Assembly: GCA_020635015.1 (NCBI GenBank)
Contig: JACKAP010000007.1
Span: 1-64,000, forward strand
Source of the DNA: Calditrichia bacterium
GTDB lineage: Bacteria > Calditrichota > Calditrichia > RBG-13-44-9 > J075
Length of the DNA: 64,000 bases
Direction: 5' to 3'
A program made the translations under genes and the position numbers. The first letter of the stretch is position 1, and each line of letters starts with the position of its first letter. The notes under the pieces are model-generated. The model had not been told where the DNA came from. It worked only from the letters and a program-made list of their open reading frames with translations, and made no database searches. Below are positions 25,547-35,494 of the stretch, piece by piece.

Positions 25547-26203
25547 ATGTCAAAAAAAGGATTCACGCTTTTACCAACCGCCATCAAAGATTTGTTTATC
25601 AAATCCATTGACACTCCGGTCGATTTTATCATCCGTTTTAATGTTCACCCGAATTTTTTTACCATCCTGGGACTGATCGCCTCGGCGATCGGCGCCGTTT
25701 TTTATGCCATGGGCAACTTGATCGGCGGCGGCGCCGGCATTCTGATCGGCGGGATCTGTGATACCTTCGATGGCAAGATTGCCCGAAAATCCGGTCGCTC
25801 CTCCAAGTTCGGCGCCTTATTCGACTCCAGTCTGGACCGTTATGCCGAGTTCATGATGTTCCTGGGGATCATGGCATATCTGATCAAATTTAATGATCCA
25901 CTATACACGGTTACAACCGTCGTGGCCTTTCTGGCTCTCAACGGCTCGATCCTGGTCAGCTACGTGCGCGCCCGCGCCGAAGGTTTAGGCTATGATTGCA
26001 AAGTGGGCATGATGCAGCGTGCGGAACGGATCGTGCTGATCGGCTTCAGCTCCATGGTTCACGAATACGCCTTGATCGGCGCGGTGTGGATTGTGGCGAT
26101 TTTTGCCAATATCACCGCTATTCAGCGCATGGTTCACGTCTGGCGCACCGAGCGCGAGGAACTGCAGCGTAAGCGCCTGGATGAGTCTCTTGAGGAGATT
26201 TGA
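25547..26203 (+). CDS. CDP-alcohol phosphatidyltransferase (likely inositol-phosphate lipid synthase)
   Basis: Membrane enzyme of 218 residues with the complete CDP-alcohol phosphotransferase motif: Asp72, Asp75, Gly76, Ala79, Arg80, Gly89, Asp93 and Asp97. The next gene makes inositol 3-phosphate, so the likely reaction is CDP-diacylglycerol plus inositol 3-phosphate to phosphatidylinositol phosphate, as known for actinobacterial PgsA1-type and archaeal enzymes. That assignment rests on gene order; the motif alone does not give the acceptor. It starts 15 nt after rsmI. Confidence 0.88.
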   Translation: MSKKGFTLLPTAIKDLFIKSIDTPVDFIIRFNVHPNFFTILGLIASAIGAVFYAMGNLIGGGAGILIGGICDTFDGKIARKSGRSSKFGALFDSSLDRYAEFMMFLGIMAYLIKFNDPLYTVTTVVAFLALNGSILVSYVRARAEGLGYDCKVGMMQRAERIVLIGFSSMVHEYALIGAVWIVAIFANITAIQRMVHVWRTEREELQRKRLDESLEEI

Positions 26204-26253
26204 TGTGAAGCAGACAACCATGTGAGAAATTTAATTTAGAAGGAGTCTTACGA

Positions 26254-27582
<1,329 letters not shown>

Positions 27583-27622
27583 TTTAGACCCGCATCAAGG
27601 ATCCATCAAATTGCTGCTATTC

Positions 27623-27664
27623 ACGCAAAGGAAGCCGGCATCGCCGCTTCCTTTGCGTTTTTAA
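27623..27664 (+). terminator. rho-independent terminator after ino1
   Basis: ACGCAAAGGAAGC pairs with GCTTCCTTTGCGT, followed by a T run. It lies about 40 nt after the stop codon. Confidence 0.85.
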
Positions 27665-27686
27665 GACGAAGCAAAGGTGATGTAAT

Positions 27687-29033
27687 TTGGCCGCATCAGA
27701 TAAATCCCAGCTAAAGGATGTTATCAGAACCTCTCTGCCGGCGGTGATCGATCTTTCCAGCCAGACGGTCGCCTGGCTGATCGAAGCGATCTTCATCGGC
27801 CACCTCTCCGCCGCCGCCCTGGCCGGGGTGGGGCTGGCGCTGCAGATCGTCATCCTCACTTTTACCGTCATTCTCACCTTCGTGGTCGGCGCCTCGATTA
27901 TCATCAACCGCTACCTCGGCTCCCAGGACAGCTGGAATGCCAATCACGTATTGGCTCAGGCGCTCATGATGGGCACGATACTGTCGGTGCTGATCACCCT
28001 GAGCTGGTATTTCGGCGGCACCCAGATCTTCGCCATTATTAAAGAAGAAGAACCTCTCGCCCGGATTTACGGTGCGGAATATCTTCGTACCATCTCCTAT
28101 TTCGGCCCGCTGATCATCCTTAATTTCATCGCCCTGGGCGTGATGCGGATGGTCGGAGATACCATGATCACCATGCGCATCAATCTATTCGCCAACAGCA
28201 CCCACCTGATTCTCTCCTTTTTACTGATTTTCGGCATCGGCCCCCTGCCCCGCCTGGAAGCCGCGGGAGCGGCGCTGGCAGTGGGCATTGCCCATACCCT
28301 GGCCTTCTTCATCACCCTCTATACCCTGCGCAGCCGTAAATCGGTACTGTTCCTATCATTCCGCGAATACTCCCAACCCAATTGGGAAACTTTCCAGAAG
28401 CTCTTCCGGCTGGGCATTCCCACCACAGTGGAACAACTGGTATGGGCCATCGGCCAGCTGGTGCTGAGCTTTTACGCCGGGTTGATGGGCACGGTGGTGC
28501 TGGCCGCCCACCAGGTGTTCGTGCGCATCCAGTCGGTGCTGACCATGGCCTTCCAGGGCTTCGGCCTGGCCTCCATGACCCTGGTCGGCAAAAGCATCGG
28601 AGCGGAGGAGGATCACCGGGCGCTCCAGGTAGGGAAGCACGCCGGTATGGTCGCCTTCGTTTCCGCCCTGGTGATAGCAGCCATTCTCATCATCTTCCAG
28701 GGCGCCTGGTTTCACATCTTCACCTCAGATGAGCGGGTGATCCGCTACGGCACCGGCGTGGTACTGGTGCTGGCGCTGATCCAGCTCCCGAAAGCGGTGA
28801 ATATTGCCTTTACCGGCAATCTGCGCGGCAGCGCAGACCTGACCTGGCTGATGTGGCTGGCTGTTAGCAGCGTCATATTTTTTGAGATCATCGGTTCGTA
28901 TATTCTGGCATTCAGCCTGGAATTTGCGCTGATGGGGCTGTGGCTGATCCAGGGATTCGATGAAACCTACCGCCTCTGCCTCAACTACTGGCGCTTCCGC
29001 CAGCGGAAGTGGAAGCTGAAAGATCTAATATAA
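27687..29033 (+). CDS. MATE family efflux transporter
   Basis: Protein of 448 residues with twelve hydrophobic segments in two repeats. MATE/NorM-type features include LPAVIDLSSQTVAWLIEAIFIGHL near the N-terminus and GVMRMVGDTMITMRINL and FGLASMTLVGKSIGAEE in the two halves. It exports cationic compounds in exchange for H+ or Na+; substrate unknown. The start is a TTG with AAAGGTG upstream. Its 3' end runs straight into the element at 29032. Confidence 0.92.
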   Translation: MAASDKSQLKDVIRTSLPAVIDLSSQTVAWLIEAIFIGHLSAAALAGVGLALQIVILTFTVILTFVVGASIIINRYLGSQDSWNANHVLAQALMMGTILSVLITLSWYFGGTQIFAIIKEEEPLARIYGAEYLRTISYFGPLIILNFIALGVMRMVGDTMITMRINLFANSTHLILSFLLIFGIGPLPRLEAAGAALAVGIAHTLAFFITLYTLRSRKSVLFLSFREYSQPNWETFQKLFRLGIPTTVEQLVWAIGQLVLSFYAGLMGTVVLAAHQVFVRIQSVLTMAFQGFGLASMTLVGKSIGAEEDHRALQVGKHAGMVAFVSALVIAAILIIFQGAWFHIFTSDERVIRYGTGVVLVLALIQLPKAVNIAFTGNLRGSADLTWLMWLAVSSVIFFEIIGSYILAFSLEFALMGLWLIQGFDETYRLCLNYWRFRQRKWKLKDLI

Positions 29034-29186
29034 GCGTACAATCCGGTGCGGAGGATTTTGCATGGGGCAAGGGGCATGGTGTATTACAGTGCGGGTGTCG
29101 GGACATGCGCTCGCACATGACGGCGCCATGCCCCATGCCCTTTGCCCCATGCAATAAAACTTTACACGATGCTCCGTATGAGCGTA
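29032..29186. mobile_element. GCATGGGGC-armed TIR element (copy A)
   Basis: An element of about 155 bp that starts at the MATE stop codon. Inner arms TTTTGCATGGGGC and GCCCCATGC are inverted repeats around a core that reads GGTGTATTACAGTGCGGGTGT. The right end reads GCTCCGTATGAGCG, a variant of the terminal repeat; the left end is eroded. Same family as 42285, 54752 and 54975. No coding potential. Confidence 0.8.
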
Positions 29187-29212
29187 ATTTTTTAATGATA
29201 TGCGACTGATTT

Positions 29213-29845
29213 ATGGATAATACAAGATTCATATCCTTCGAGGGGATCGACTTCTGCGGGAAGTCTACCCAGGTGCGGCTGCTGATCGACGCCCTGCACG
29301 AGCGGGGCATCCATGCCCATCTGCTGCGCGAGCCGGGGGGAACGGAAATATCGGAAAAGGTGCGCGAGATCCTGCTCAACAAATCTCACCAGGCGATGCA
29401 CCCCCGGGCAGAGATCCTGCTTTATTCCGCCGCCCGGGCTCAGTTGGTGCATGAAAAACTGCTGCCGATGCTCGCCAGCGGGGAATATATTATCGCCGAC
29501 CGCTTCTTTGATTCCACCACCGCCTACCAGGGTTTCGGCCGTGGGTTGGACTTAAGTTTTGTCAATCAGCTGAACCATTTTGCCACCTCAGGCCTGGTCC
29601 CGCATAAAACCTTTCTGCTCAGCATCTCTCCGGAGGAAGCGGCGCGGCGCCGGAAATCCGCTGGCCGGGCCAACGACCGCCTGGAAAGCGAACATATCTC
29701 CTTTTATCGCCAAATCGAACAGGGGTACCGGCAATTGGCGGAAGATTTTTCCGGCCGGTTTATCACCATTCCGGGTGCCGGCAGCGTGGAGAACATTGCC
29801 GGCGAGATCAAAAGGCAGGTTTTTAAAATTTGGAACCTGGAATAA
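29213..29845 (+). CDS. tmk: thymidylate kinase
   Basis: Protein of 210 residues. P-loop FEGIDFCGKSTQ, the LREPGGT loop, the DRFFDSTTAYQGFGRGLD motif and the LID region SAGRANDRLESE are all present. It phosphorylates dTMP to dTDP. Nothing unusual, except that its promoter region is a copy of the TIR element. Confidence 0.96.
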   Translation: MDNTRFISFEGIDFCGKSTQVRLLIDALHERGIHAHLLREPGGTEISEKVREILLNKSHQAMHPRAEILLYSAARAQLVHEKLLPMLASGEYIIADRFFDSTTAYQGFGRGLDLSFVNQLNHFATSGLVPHKTFLLSISPEEAARRRKSAGRANDRLESEHISFYRQIEQGYRQLAEDFSGRFITIPGAGSVENIAGEIKRQVFKIWNLE

Positions 29846-29998
29846 ATGCCGTAACACACGACAGCCAGGGGATCTTTTTTTATCAATAAGAGATTTAACG
29901 GGCATATTTTTTTTGCAAATTACGCCAATACCGGAAACTTTTCGCGCGGGTTCGCACTATTACCATCTATAGCATCGCAATCACAACCGGAGGTCTGC

Positions 29999-31687
29999 AT
30001 GCAAAGACATAAAATTATCCTGTCCTGGCTGACGGTGTTTATGGTCACGTTCTCCCTGGGCTGGTTTGTCAATAGCTCTCTGGCCAACGACAATGAGAGC
30101 ACTTATCTCAAAATCGATAAAGGGCTGTTCTATCTGAAAGAAGTGTTCGAGACGGTCTCCCGCAACTACGTCGAAGAGCTTGATCCGGAAGTGTTAAGCA
30201 AATCCGCCATTGAAGGCATGCTGAAGGAATTCGATCCTTATACGGTCTTTTTCGAAGATCCCGGCTCGCACCAGATGCGCATGATCACCCGCGGGAAATA
30301 CGGCGGGGTAGGTATGGAGATCGGCTTCCAGAACCAGCAGGTGACGGTGATTGCGCCGATGGAGGGCACCCCGGCGCAGCGGGCCGGCGTGCGGGCCGGC
30401 GATATCATCGTTGAAATCGATGGTACTCCTATTCACGATTTGTCCCTGGAGGAGACTTCCCAACGCCTGCGCGGCAAGATCGGCACCTCAGTGGCGATCG
30501 AAATCGAGCGCCCCGGGCTGGATAGTCCGGTTAAGCTGGAGCTGGTACGGGAAGAAATCGTTATCAAAGATGTCAGCTATGCCGATTTCATCGAGCCGGG
30601 CACTGCCTATATCCGCCTCGCGGCTTTTTCCGACAAAGCAGGGCAGGAACTGAAGGAAGCGGTGCAGCAGCTTCAGGCACGGGAACGGATCCAGCGGGTG
30701 ATCCTGGACCTGCGCGGTAATCCGGGCGGCCTGCTGACCGCCGCAGTGGAAGTGGCCAATGTATTCCTCCCGCCGGGCCAGCTGGTGGTCTCCACCCGTG
30801 GCTCTCATGAAAGCGAGAACAAATTTTTCACCAAAGAGGCCCCGCTGCTGCCCACGGTGCCGCTGGTGGTGCTGGTAAACGAATCCAGCGCCAGCGCTTC
30901 GGAGATTGTCGCCGGCGCCATCCAGGACCTCGACCGCGGGGTGCTGGTGGGCAGTGAGACCTTCGGCAAGGGGCTGGTGCAGAAAGTATATCCCGTCGAC
31001 CGGGTTTCCCAGGCCTACCTGAAGATCACCACCGCTAAATACTACGTTCCGTCGGGGCGATCGATCCAGAAAGAAGATTACAAGAAAAATACCCGCGTCT
31101 TCACCAATCTCGCCGACAGCGTGGAGTATAATCAATCCACCGACTACTTTACCCACAACGGCCGGGTGGTGCATGGCGGAGGCGGGATTCATCCCGATGT
31201 CGAGGTGACGGAAGAGGACCTCTCGGTCTATCTGCGCAATCTGACCGGGCGGGGCCTGCTCTTCCAATTTGCCGTCGATTACCTTTCCAGCCACCCGGCG
31301 CTGAAGCAGGCGCCGGCTGTAAGCATCAGCGATCAGATCCTTGATGATTTCAGCGCTTATCTCGGCCAGCAGCAATTCGATTTTGAGATTGAAGGAGAAG
31401 CGCAGTTGAAGCAGTTCCTGGATATTGCCCGGAAACAGCAGTACAATGCCGACATTCAGGACCTGGTGGACGTCACCCTGCAAAAACTCGCCGCACTGAA
31501 GGCCGGCAAGTTTAACGCGTATCGCGAGCGCATCCGTCACCTGCTGGAGGCAGAGTTCGCCGAAAAGTTAGACGGCCCCTCTGCGCGCATCCGCAGCATG
31601 CTGTCCCACGACGAGCAGTTGCAACAGTCGCTGGTGGTACTGCAAAACATCACCCAATACCAGGAAATCCTCGCCATCCGCAAATAA
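29999..31687 (+). CDS. S41 family C-terminal processing protease (CtpA-like)
   Basis: Protein of 562 residues with an N-terminal membrane anchor (IILSWLTVFMVTFSLGWFV). A PDZ domain spans roughly residues 95-185 (GGVGMEIGF, PAQRAGVRAGDII). The S41 catalytic Ser is in NESSASASEI (about Ser297) and Lys in ETFGKGLVQ (Lys324). The C-terminal 190 residues form an extra helical domain beyond a minimal CtpA. It should cleave the C-termini of periplasmic proteins. Confidence 0.94.
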   Translation: MQRHKIILSWLTVFMVTFSLGWFVNSSLANDNESTYLKIDKGLFYLKEVFETVSRNYVEELDPEVLSKSAIEGMLKEFDPYTVFFEDPGSHQMRMITRGKYGGVGMEIGFQNQQVTVIAPMEGTPAQRAGVRAGDIIVEIDGTPIHDLSLEETSQRLRGKIGTSVAIEIERPGLDSPVKLELVREEIVIKDVSYADFIEPGTAYIRLAAFSDKAGQELKEAVQQLQARERIQRVILDLRGNPGGLLTAAVEVANVFLPPGQLVVSTRGSHESENKFFTKEAPLLPTVPLVVLVNESSASASEIVAGAIQDLDRGVLVGSETFGKGLVQKVYPVDRVSQAYLKITTAKYYVPSGRSIQKEDYKKNTRVFTNLADSVEYNQSTDYFTHNGRVVHGGGGIHPDVEVTEEDLSVYLRNLTGRGLLFQFAVDYLSSHPALKQAPAVSISDQILDDFSAYLGQQQFDFEIEGEAQLKQFLDIARKQQYNADIQDLVDVTLQKLAALKAGKFNAYRERIRHLLEAEFAEKLDGPSARIRSMLSHDEQLQQSLVVLQNITQYQEILAIRK

Positions 31688-31689
31688 CC

Positions 31690-31708
31690 ATCGCTCAGTA
31701 TGAGCGAT
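31690..31708. repeat. 19-bp palindrome ATCGCTCAGTATGAGCGAT
   Basis: It sits 2 nt after the protease stop codon. Its two halves are exactly the outer ends of the TIR element (AAATCGCTCATACTGAG / CTCAGTATGAGCGATTT) joined with no core, as if an element had been deleted or excised. Confidence 0.7.
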
Positions 31709-31725
31709 AATCATAATCTCATGCC

Positions 31726-31758
31726 ACCCGCCGCACGTCATCGGCGGGTTTGTTTTTC
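31726..31758 (+). terminator. rho-independent terminator after the S41 protease
   Basis: ACCCGCCG pairs with CGGCGGGT across an 8-nt loop and is followed by TTGTTTTT. Confidence 0.75.
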
Positions 31759-31759
31759 A

Positions 31760-31829
31760 GTCCGCGGATGACACGGATTTTCACAGATTGGATTAGTTCC
31801 AGGTATGAAAATCCGTGTCATCCGCGGAC
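31760..31829. repeat. inverted repeat GTCCGCGGATGACACGGATTTTC
   Basis: GTCCGCGGATGACACGGAT faces ATCCGTGTCATCCGCGGAC, a 19-bp perfect match around a 32-bp spacer. It is related to the TCCACGGATTACACGGA element at 37970-38208. Confidence 0.85.
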
Positions 31830-31928
31830 CAAACCACCCCACCGCCCGAAATGTGTTAGAAGTGTTGATTTCAATGTGGAAAATCCGTACAATCGTTGCT
31901 TGGATGGAATCATTTAAACGAGCAGCCT

Positions 31929-32903
31929 GTGAAGATACTGATCACCCGTAAAGTCCCCGGCATCGCCGTGCAGCTATTGCAGGCCCATTTTGAGGTGGAC
32001 ATGCATGCCGGACCGTCGCCGATGAGCACCGGCGAGTTGAAGCGGCGGGTGAAGGATGCGGCGGGAATATTAACCCTGCTGACCGATCAGATCGACCGGG
32101 AGATCATTGAGTCGGCCGCCGCGCTGCGGGTCATCTCCAACCACGCGGTAGGGGTCGACAATATTGACCTTGCCAGCGCCACCCGCCGCGGCATCGCCGT
32201 CACCAATACCCCCTCGGTATTGACCGATGCCACCGCCGATTTTACCTGGGCCCTGCTGCTGGCGGTTTCGCGCAACATTTTGGCAGGTGACCGCCTGGTG
32301 CGTTCGGGTACATTTTCCGGATGGGATCCCCTGATGCTGCTGGGAGCGGACCTGAAGGGTAAAACCCTCGGTATCGTTGGGGCGGGGCGGATCGGCAGCG
32401 CGGTGGCGGCGCGCTCCCGGGGCTGGGAGATGGATATCTGCTACTTTAACCGCAGCGTCAAGCGGCGCCTGGAAAAAGAGACCGGCGCCCGGCGAGTTGC
32501 TTTGCCGGAGTTACTGCAGTCGGCCGACTTTGTCACTATCCACCTGCCGCTCAGCGCGGAGACCACCCACCTGATCGGTGCGGCAGAGCTGGCGCTGATG
32601 AAACCTGGCGCCTATCTGATCAACACCGCCCGCGGGGCGATCATCGACGAGCAGGCCCTGGTGGCGGCTTTGCGCGCGCGGCGCATTGCCGGCGCGGCTC
32701 TGGATGTGTTCGAGCGGGAGCCCGATCTCGCCGCCGGCCTGACAGAGCTGGAAAACGTACTGCTGGCTCCTCATATCGCCAGCGCCACTCATCATACCCG
32801 AAATCAGATGGCGGAAATTGCCGCGCAGAACATCATCCACATCCTCCAGGGCAGACCGCCGCTATCAATCGTCAACCCGGAAGTATTGGAAACTGATAAC
32901 TGA
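31929..32903 (+). CDS. D-2-hydroxyacid dehydrogenase (glyoxylate/hydroxypyruvate reductase-like)
   Basis: NAD(P)-dependent enzyme of about 324 residues from GTG 31929 (KILITRKVPGIAVQLL follows); a TTG at 31896 would add 11 residues. It has the nucleotide fold GKTLGIVGAGRIGSAVAARSRGW, the substrate Arg in LINTARGAIIDEQAL, the Glu in VFEREP, and the catalytic His in LLAPHIASATHHTR. The overall pattern matches glyoxylate reductase/D-glycerate dehydrogenase. It probably reduces glyoxylate or hydroxypyruvate. Confidence 0.9.
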   Translation: MKILITRKVPGIAVQLLQAHFEVDMHAGPSPMSTGELKRRVKDAAGILTLLTDQIDREIIESAAALRVISNHAVGVDNIDLASATRRGIAVTNTPSVLTDATADFTWALLLAVSRNILAGDRLVRSGTFSGWDPLMLLGADLKGKTLGIVGAGRIGSAVAARSRGWEMDICYFNRSVKRRLEKETGARRVALPELLQSADFVTIHLPLSAETTHLIGAAELALMKPGAYLINTARGAIIDEQALVAALRARRIAGAALDVFEREPDLAAGLTELENVLLAPHIASATHHTRNQMAEIAAQNIIHILQGRPPLSIVNPEVLETDN

Positions 32904-32942
32904 AAACTGATAACTAAATATCAAAAGTAACCTGGAGGCACA

Positions 32943-33476
32943 ATGGCTAGCTTAGACGGAAAACAGATTGTTTTGGTGGTGGGACAGAAAAATTACAACG
33001 AAAAGGAATTTGTTTATCTGCGTGAAGCGCTGGAAAAAGCCGGCGCCGATGTGTGCATTGCCAGCAACAGCATGGAAAAGGCCCTGGGACGGCTGGAGGG
33101 CTACGCCGCTCCGGATTGTAAGATCGAAGACATTTCCCCGGATGAATTTGATGCCCTGATCCTGGTCGGCGGTTACGGCGCACGGGTGTATCTCTGGAAT
33201 GATGAAAAGACCCATCAGATCATCCGCCAGTTTGCCGACAAGGGCAAACTCCTCGGCGCCATCAGCACTGCTCCAGTGGCACTGGCGAATGCCGGGGTGT
33301 TGAAAGATCATCAGGCCACGGTCTATCCCGATTATGATTCCATCCTGATCCTGGAAGACCATGAGGCAAAACATATCTACGAAGATGTGGTCAGCGACGG
33401 CAACATCATTACCGCCAGCCACCCCCGCTTTGTAGCGGATTTTAGCGAGGCGATCATCGAAAAGCTGAAAGGATAA
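32943..33476 (+). CDS. DJ-1/PfpI family protein with Ser in place of the catalytic Cys
   Basis: Protein of 177 residues with the DJ-1/PfpI fold: KQIVLVVGQKNYNEKEF at the N-terminus, DALILVGGYGARVYLW, and the nucleophile elbow GAISTAPVALANAGVLK. In most members the elbow reads AICHAP or AICxAP; here the Cys is Ser108. The elbow's usual Glu partner region is present as NEKEF. So a Cys-based glyoxalase or protease activity is doubtful; it may act as a hydratase-like or regulatory protein. Overlaps operon spacing with the next gene (2 nt). Confidence 0.88.
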   Translation: MASLDGKQIVLVVGQKNYNEKEFVYLREALEKAGADVCIASNSMEKALGRLEGYAAPDCKIEDISPDEFDALILVGGYGARVYLWNDEKTHQIIRQFADKGKLLGAISTAPVALANAGVLKDHQATVYPDYDSILILEDHEAKHIYEDVVSDGNIITASHPRFVADFSEAIIEKLKG

Positions 33477-33478
33477 GC

Positions 33479-34288
33479 ATGGGGCAACCGGAAAAAGCCT
33501 ATAAGAATCTGGAATTTCTGAATAGTGCGGAAGCGCGGATTCTGCGCATTCTGTCCGAATACCTGGAGCCGCGGGTGCGTTTTCAAAAGCAGGATGTGGA
33601 GAATACCATCGTCTTTTTCGGCTCGGCCCGCCTGATCGACCGCGATACCGCAGCCGCTCAAGTTGCAGACTGCCAGCGCCAGGTCGCTCACTCCCCTTCA
33701 GCGGAATATCAGCATGCGCTGCGCGAAGCCGAGCACCGGCTGAAGCTATCGCGCTACTATGAGGATGCCCGGGCACTGGCAAAGCTGCTCACGGAATGGT
33801 CCCATGAGAAAAAGAACCGCAAGCGGGGTTACCTGATCACCTCGGGAGGCGGTCCCGGCATCATGGAAGCCGCCAACCGCGGCGCCTCGGAAGTGCCCGG
33901 CGGGCGCTCTGTAGGGCTAAATATCTCCATCCCCATGGAGCAGGGGAGCAATCCCTACATCACCGATGAACTGAATTTTGAATTCCATTACTTCTTCACC
34001 CGCAAATTCTGGTTCGTCTACCTGGCCAAAGCCCTGGTGGTCTTTCCGGGCGGTTTTGGCACCCTGGATGAATTGTTCGAGGTGCTCACCCTGATCCAGA
34101 CCCGCAAAGTCGAAAAACCCCTGCCGGTGGTGCTCTACGGCGCCGATTACTGGCGGCAGCTGATCAATTTTGACTTTCTGGTCGATAACCTGATGATCAA
34201 TCCGGAAGACATGAATCTGCTCTATTTTGCAGACACGCCGGAGGAAGCGTTTCAATATCTGAGCCGGCGGCTGAACAACCACCCATGA
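33479..34288 (+). CDS. LOG family protein (nucleotide 5'-phosphoribohydrolase-like)
   Basis: Protein of 269 residues of the TIGR00730/LOG family. Both signatures are clear: SGGGPGIMEAANRGA and PGGFGTLDELFEVLTLIQTRK. LOG proteins split a nucleoside monophosphate into base and ribose 5-phosphate. It is longer than a minimal LOG (about 190), with an N-terminal helical extension of about 80 residues (LRILSEYLEPRVRF). It is in an operon with the DJ-1-like gene. Confidence 0.9.
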   Translation: MGQPEKAYKNLEFLNSAEARILRILSEYLEPRVRFQKQDVENTIVFFGSARLIDRDTAAAQVADCQRQVAHSPSAEYQHALREAEHRLKLSRYYEDARALAKLLTEWSHEKKNRKRGYLITSGGGPGIMEAANRGASEVPGGRSVGLNISIPMEQGSNPYITDELNFEFHYFFTRKFWFVYLAKALVVFPGGFGTLDELFEVLTLIQTRKVEKPLPVVLYGADYWRQLINFDFLVDNLMINPEDMNLLYFADTPEEAFQYLSRRLNNHP

Positions 34289-34479
34289 GCGCCGGCATTT
34301 TCTTTGCCATCTGTCGCGGTGTTTTTTCAGGATTCAGGGTGCCTACGGCAAGCTGCTTTCCACTCGTTTTTCCGCACTCCACCAATCCAGGCGTTATTTT
34401 TTGTGCTTGCTTATATTGGGCATTTTCGATATATTTTAGCTTGATATAAAACATTGAATAATTTAACCTTGTGTAAGGT

Positions 34480-35478
34480 ATGCCCGAACTAAGAAAAGAT
34501 CCGGTGATCGGTAGATGGGTAATCATTTCCACAGAACGCGGCAGGCGCCCTTCAGATTTTCTGGATGTCATCGAAGAAAATAAAGACAGCATCTCACCTT
34601 TTTCTCCGAACAATGAACACATGACCCCCCCGGAAATTTACGCGATTCGCCCCCCTGGTTCTGCACCGAATACCCCCGGATGGACCCTTCGAGTGGTTCC
34701 CAATAAGTACCCGGCCCTGAAAGTCAAAGGCCAGCTCGACCGGCGGGGCGAGGGCATTTACGACATGATCAACGGCATCGGCGCCCATGAGGTCATCATC
34801 GAAACGCCGGATAAGGCGAAGGACCTGGGCGACCTTGAGCCGGCAGCGGTTACAGATGTGCTCCGGGTTTTTAAGGAGCGGATGCTTGCGCTTAAGAAAG
34901 ATGCCCGCCTGAAATATGTGATGATTTTTAAGAACAAAGGCCCGGCGGCCGGCGCCACCCTCAAACATGCCCATTCGCAGTTAATTGCCACGCCGATTAT
35001 TCCCAAGCGGGTGCTGGAGGAAATCGAAGGCGCCCAAAAGTATTTTGCCATCAAAGAGCGCTGCATCTTTTGCGATATCATCAGCCAGGAGCTGAAGGAT
35101 AATATCCGGGTGGTGCACGAAAACAAACATTTTATCGCGCTTTCCCCCTTTGCCGCCCGCTCGCCGTTTGAGACCTGGATATTACCGCGGGGGCATGCCT
35201 CACATTATGAAACTATCGATGATGCCAGTCTGGACAGCCTGGCGGCCATAATGAAAACGCTGCTGCAGAAATTAAACGTTGCCCTGGAGAAGCCGGCCTA
35301 TAACTTCGTGATCCATACCGCGCCGATTCAGGAAGAAGCCTCGGAAGTTTATCATTGGCACATCGAATTGCTGCCGAAACTCACCCGCATTGCCGGTTTT
35401 GAATGGGGAAGCGGCTTTTATATTAATCCGACCAGTCCGGAAGAAGCTGCGCGGTATCTGAAAGAGATTGTAATTTAA
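34480..35478 (+). CDS. galT: galactose-1-phosphate uridylyltransferase
   Basis: HIT-superfamily transferase of 332 residues. The family start ELRKDPVIGRWVIISTERGRRPSDF, RVVPNKYPAL, GAHEVIIETP and the active-site LKHAHSQLIATP are visible, as is the second CIFCDI pair. The first zinc pair, CPFCPGNE in most GalT, reads SPFSPNNE, so that metal site is lost. It could still use UDP-glucose and galactose 1-phosphate; ADP-sugar or other substrates are possible. It pairs with the starch-synthase-like gene 16 nt downstream. Confidence 0.9.
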   Translation: MPELRKDPVIGRWVIISTERGRRPSDFLDVIEENKDSISPFSPNNEHMTPPEIYAIRPPGSAPNTPGWTLRVVPNKYPALKVKGQLDRRGEGIYDMINGIGAHEVIIETPDKAKDLGDLEPAAVTDVLRVFKERMLALKKDARLKYVMIFKNKGPAAGATLKHAHSQLIATPIIPKRVLEEIEGAQKYFAIKERCIFCDIISQELKDNIRVVHENKHFIALSPFAARSPFETWILPRGHASHYETIDDASLDSLAAIMKTLLQKLNVALEKPAYNFVIHTAPIQEEASEVYHWHIELLPKLTRIAGFEWGSGFYINPTSPEEAARYLKEIVI

Positions 35479-35494
35479 AATCAGAGGACTTTTC

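Noticed and set aside
29032..29186. Insertion sequence with transposase
   Set aside because: The element is too short and has no open frame; only a MITE-like, non-autonomous element is supported.
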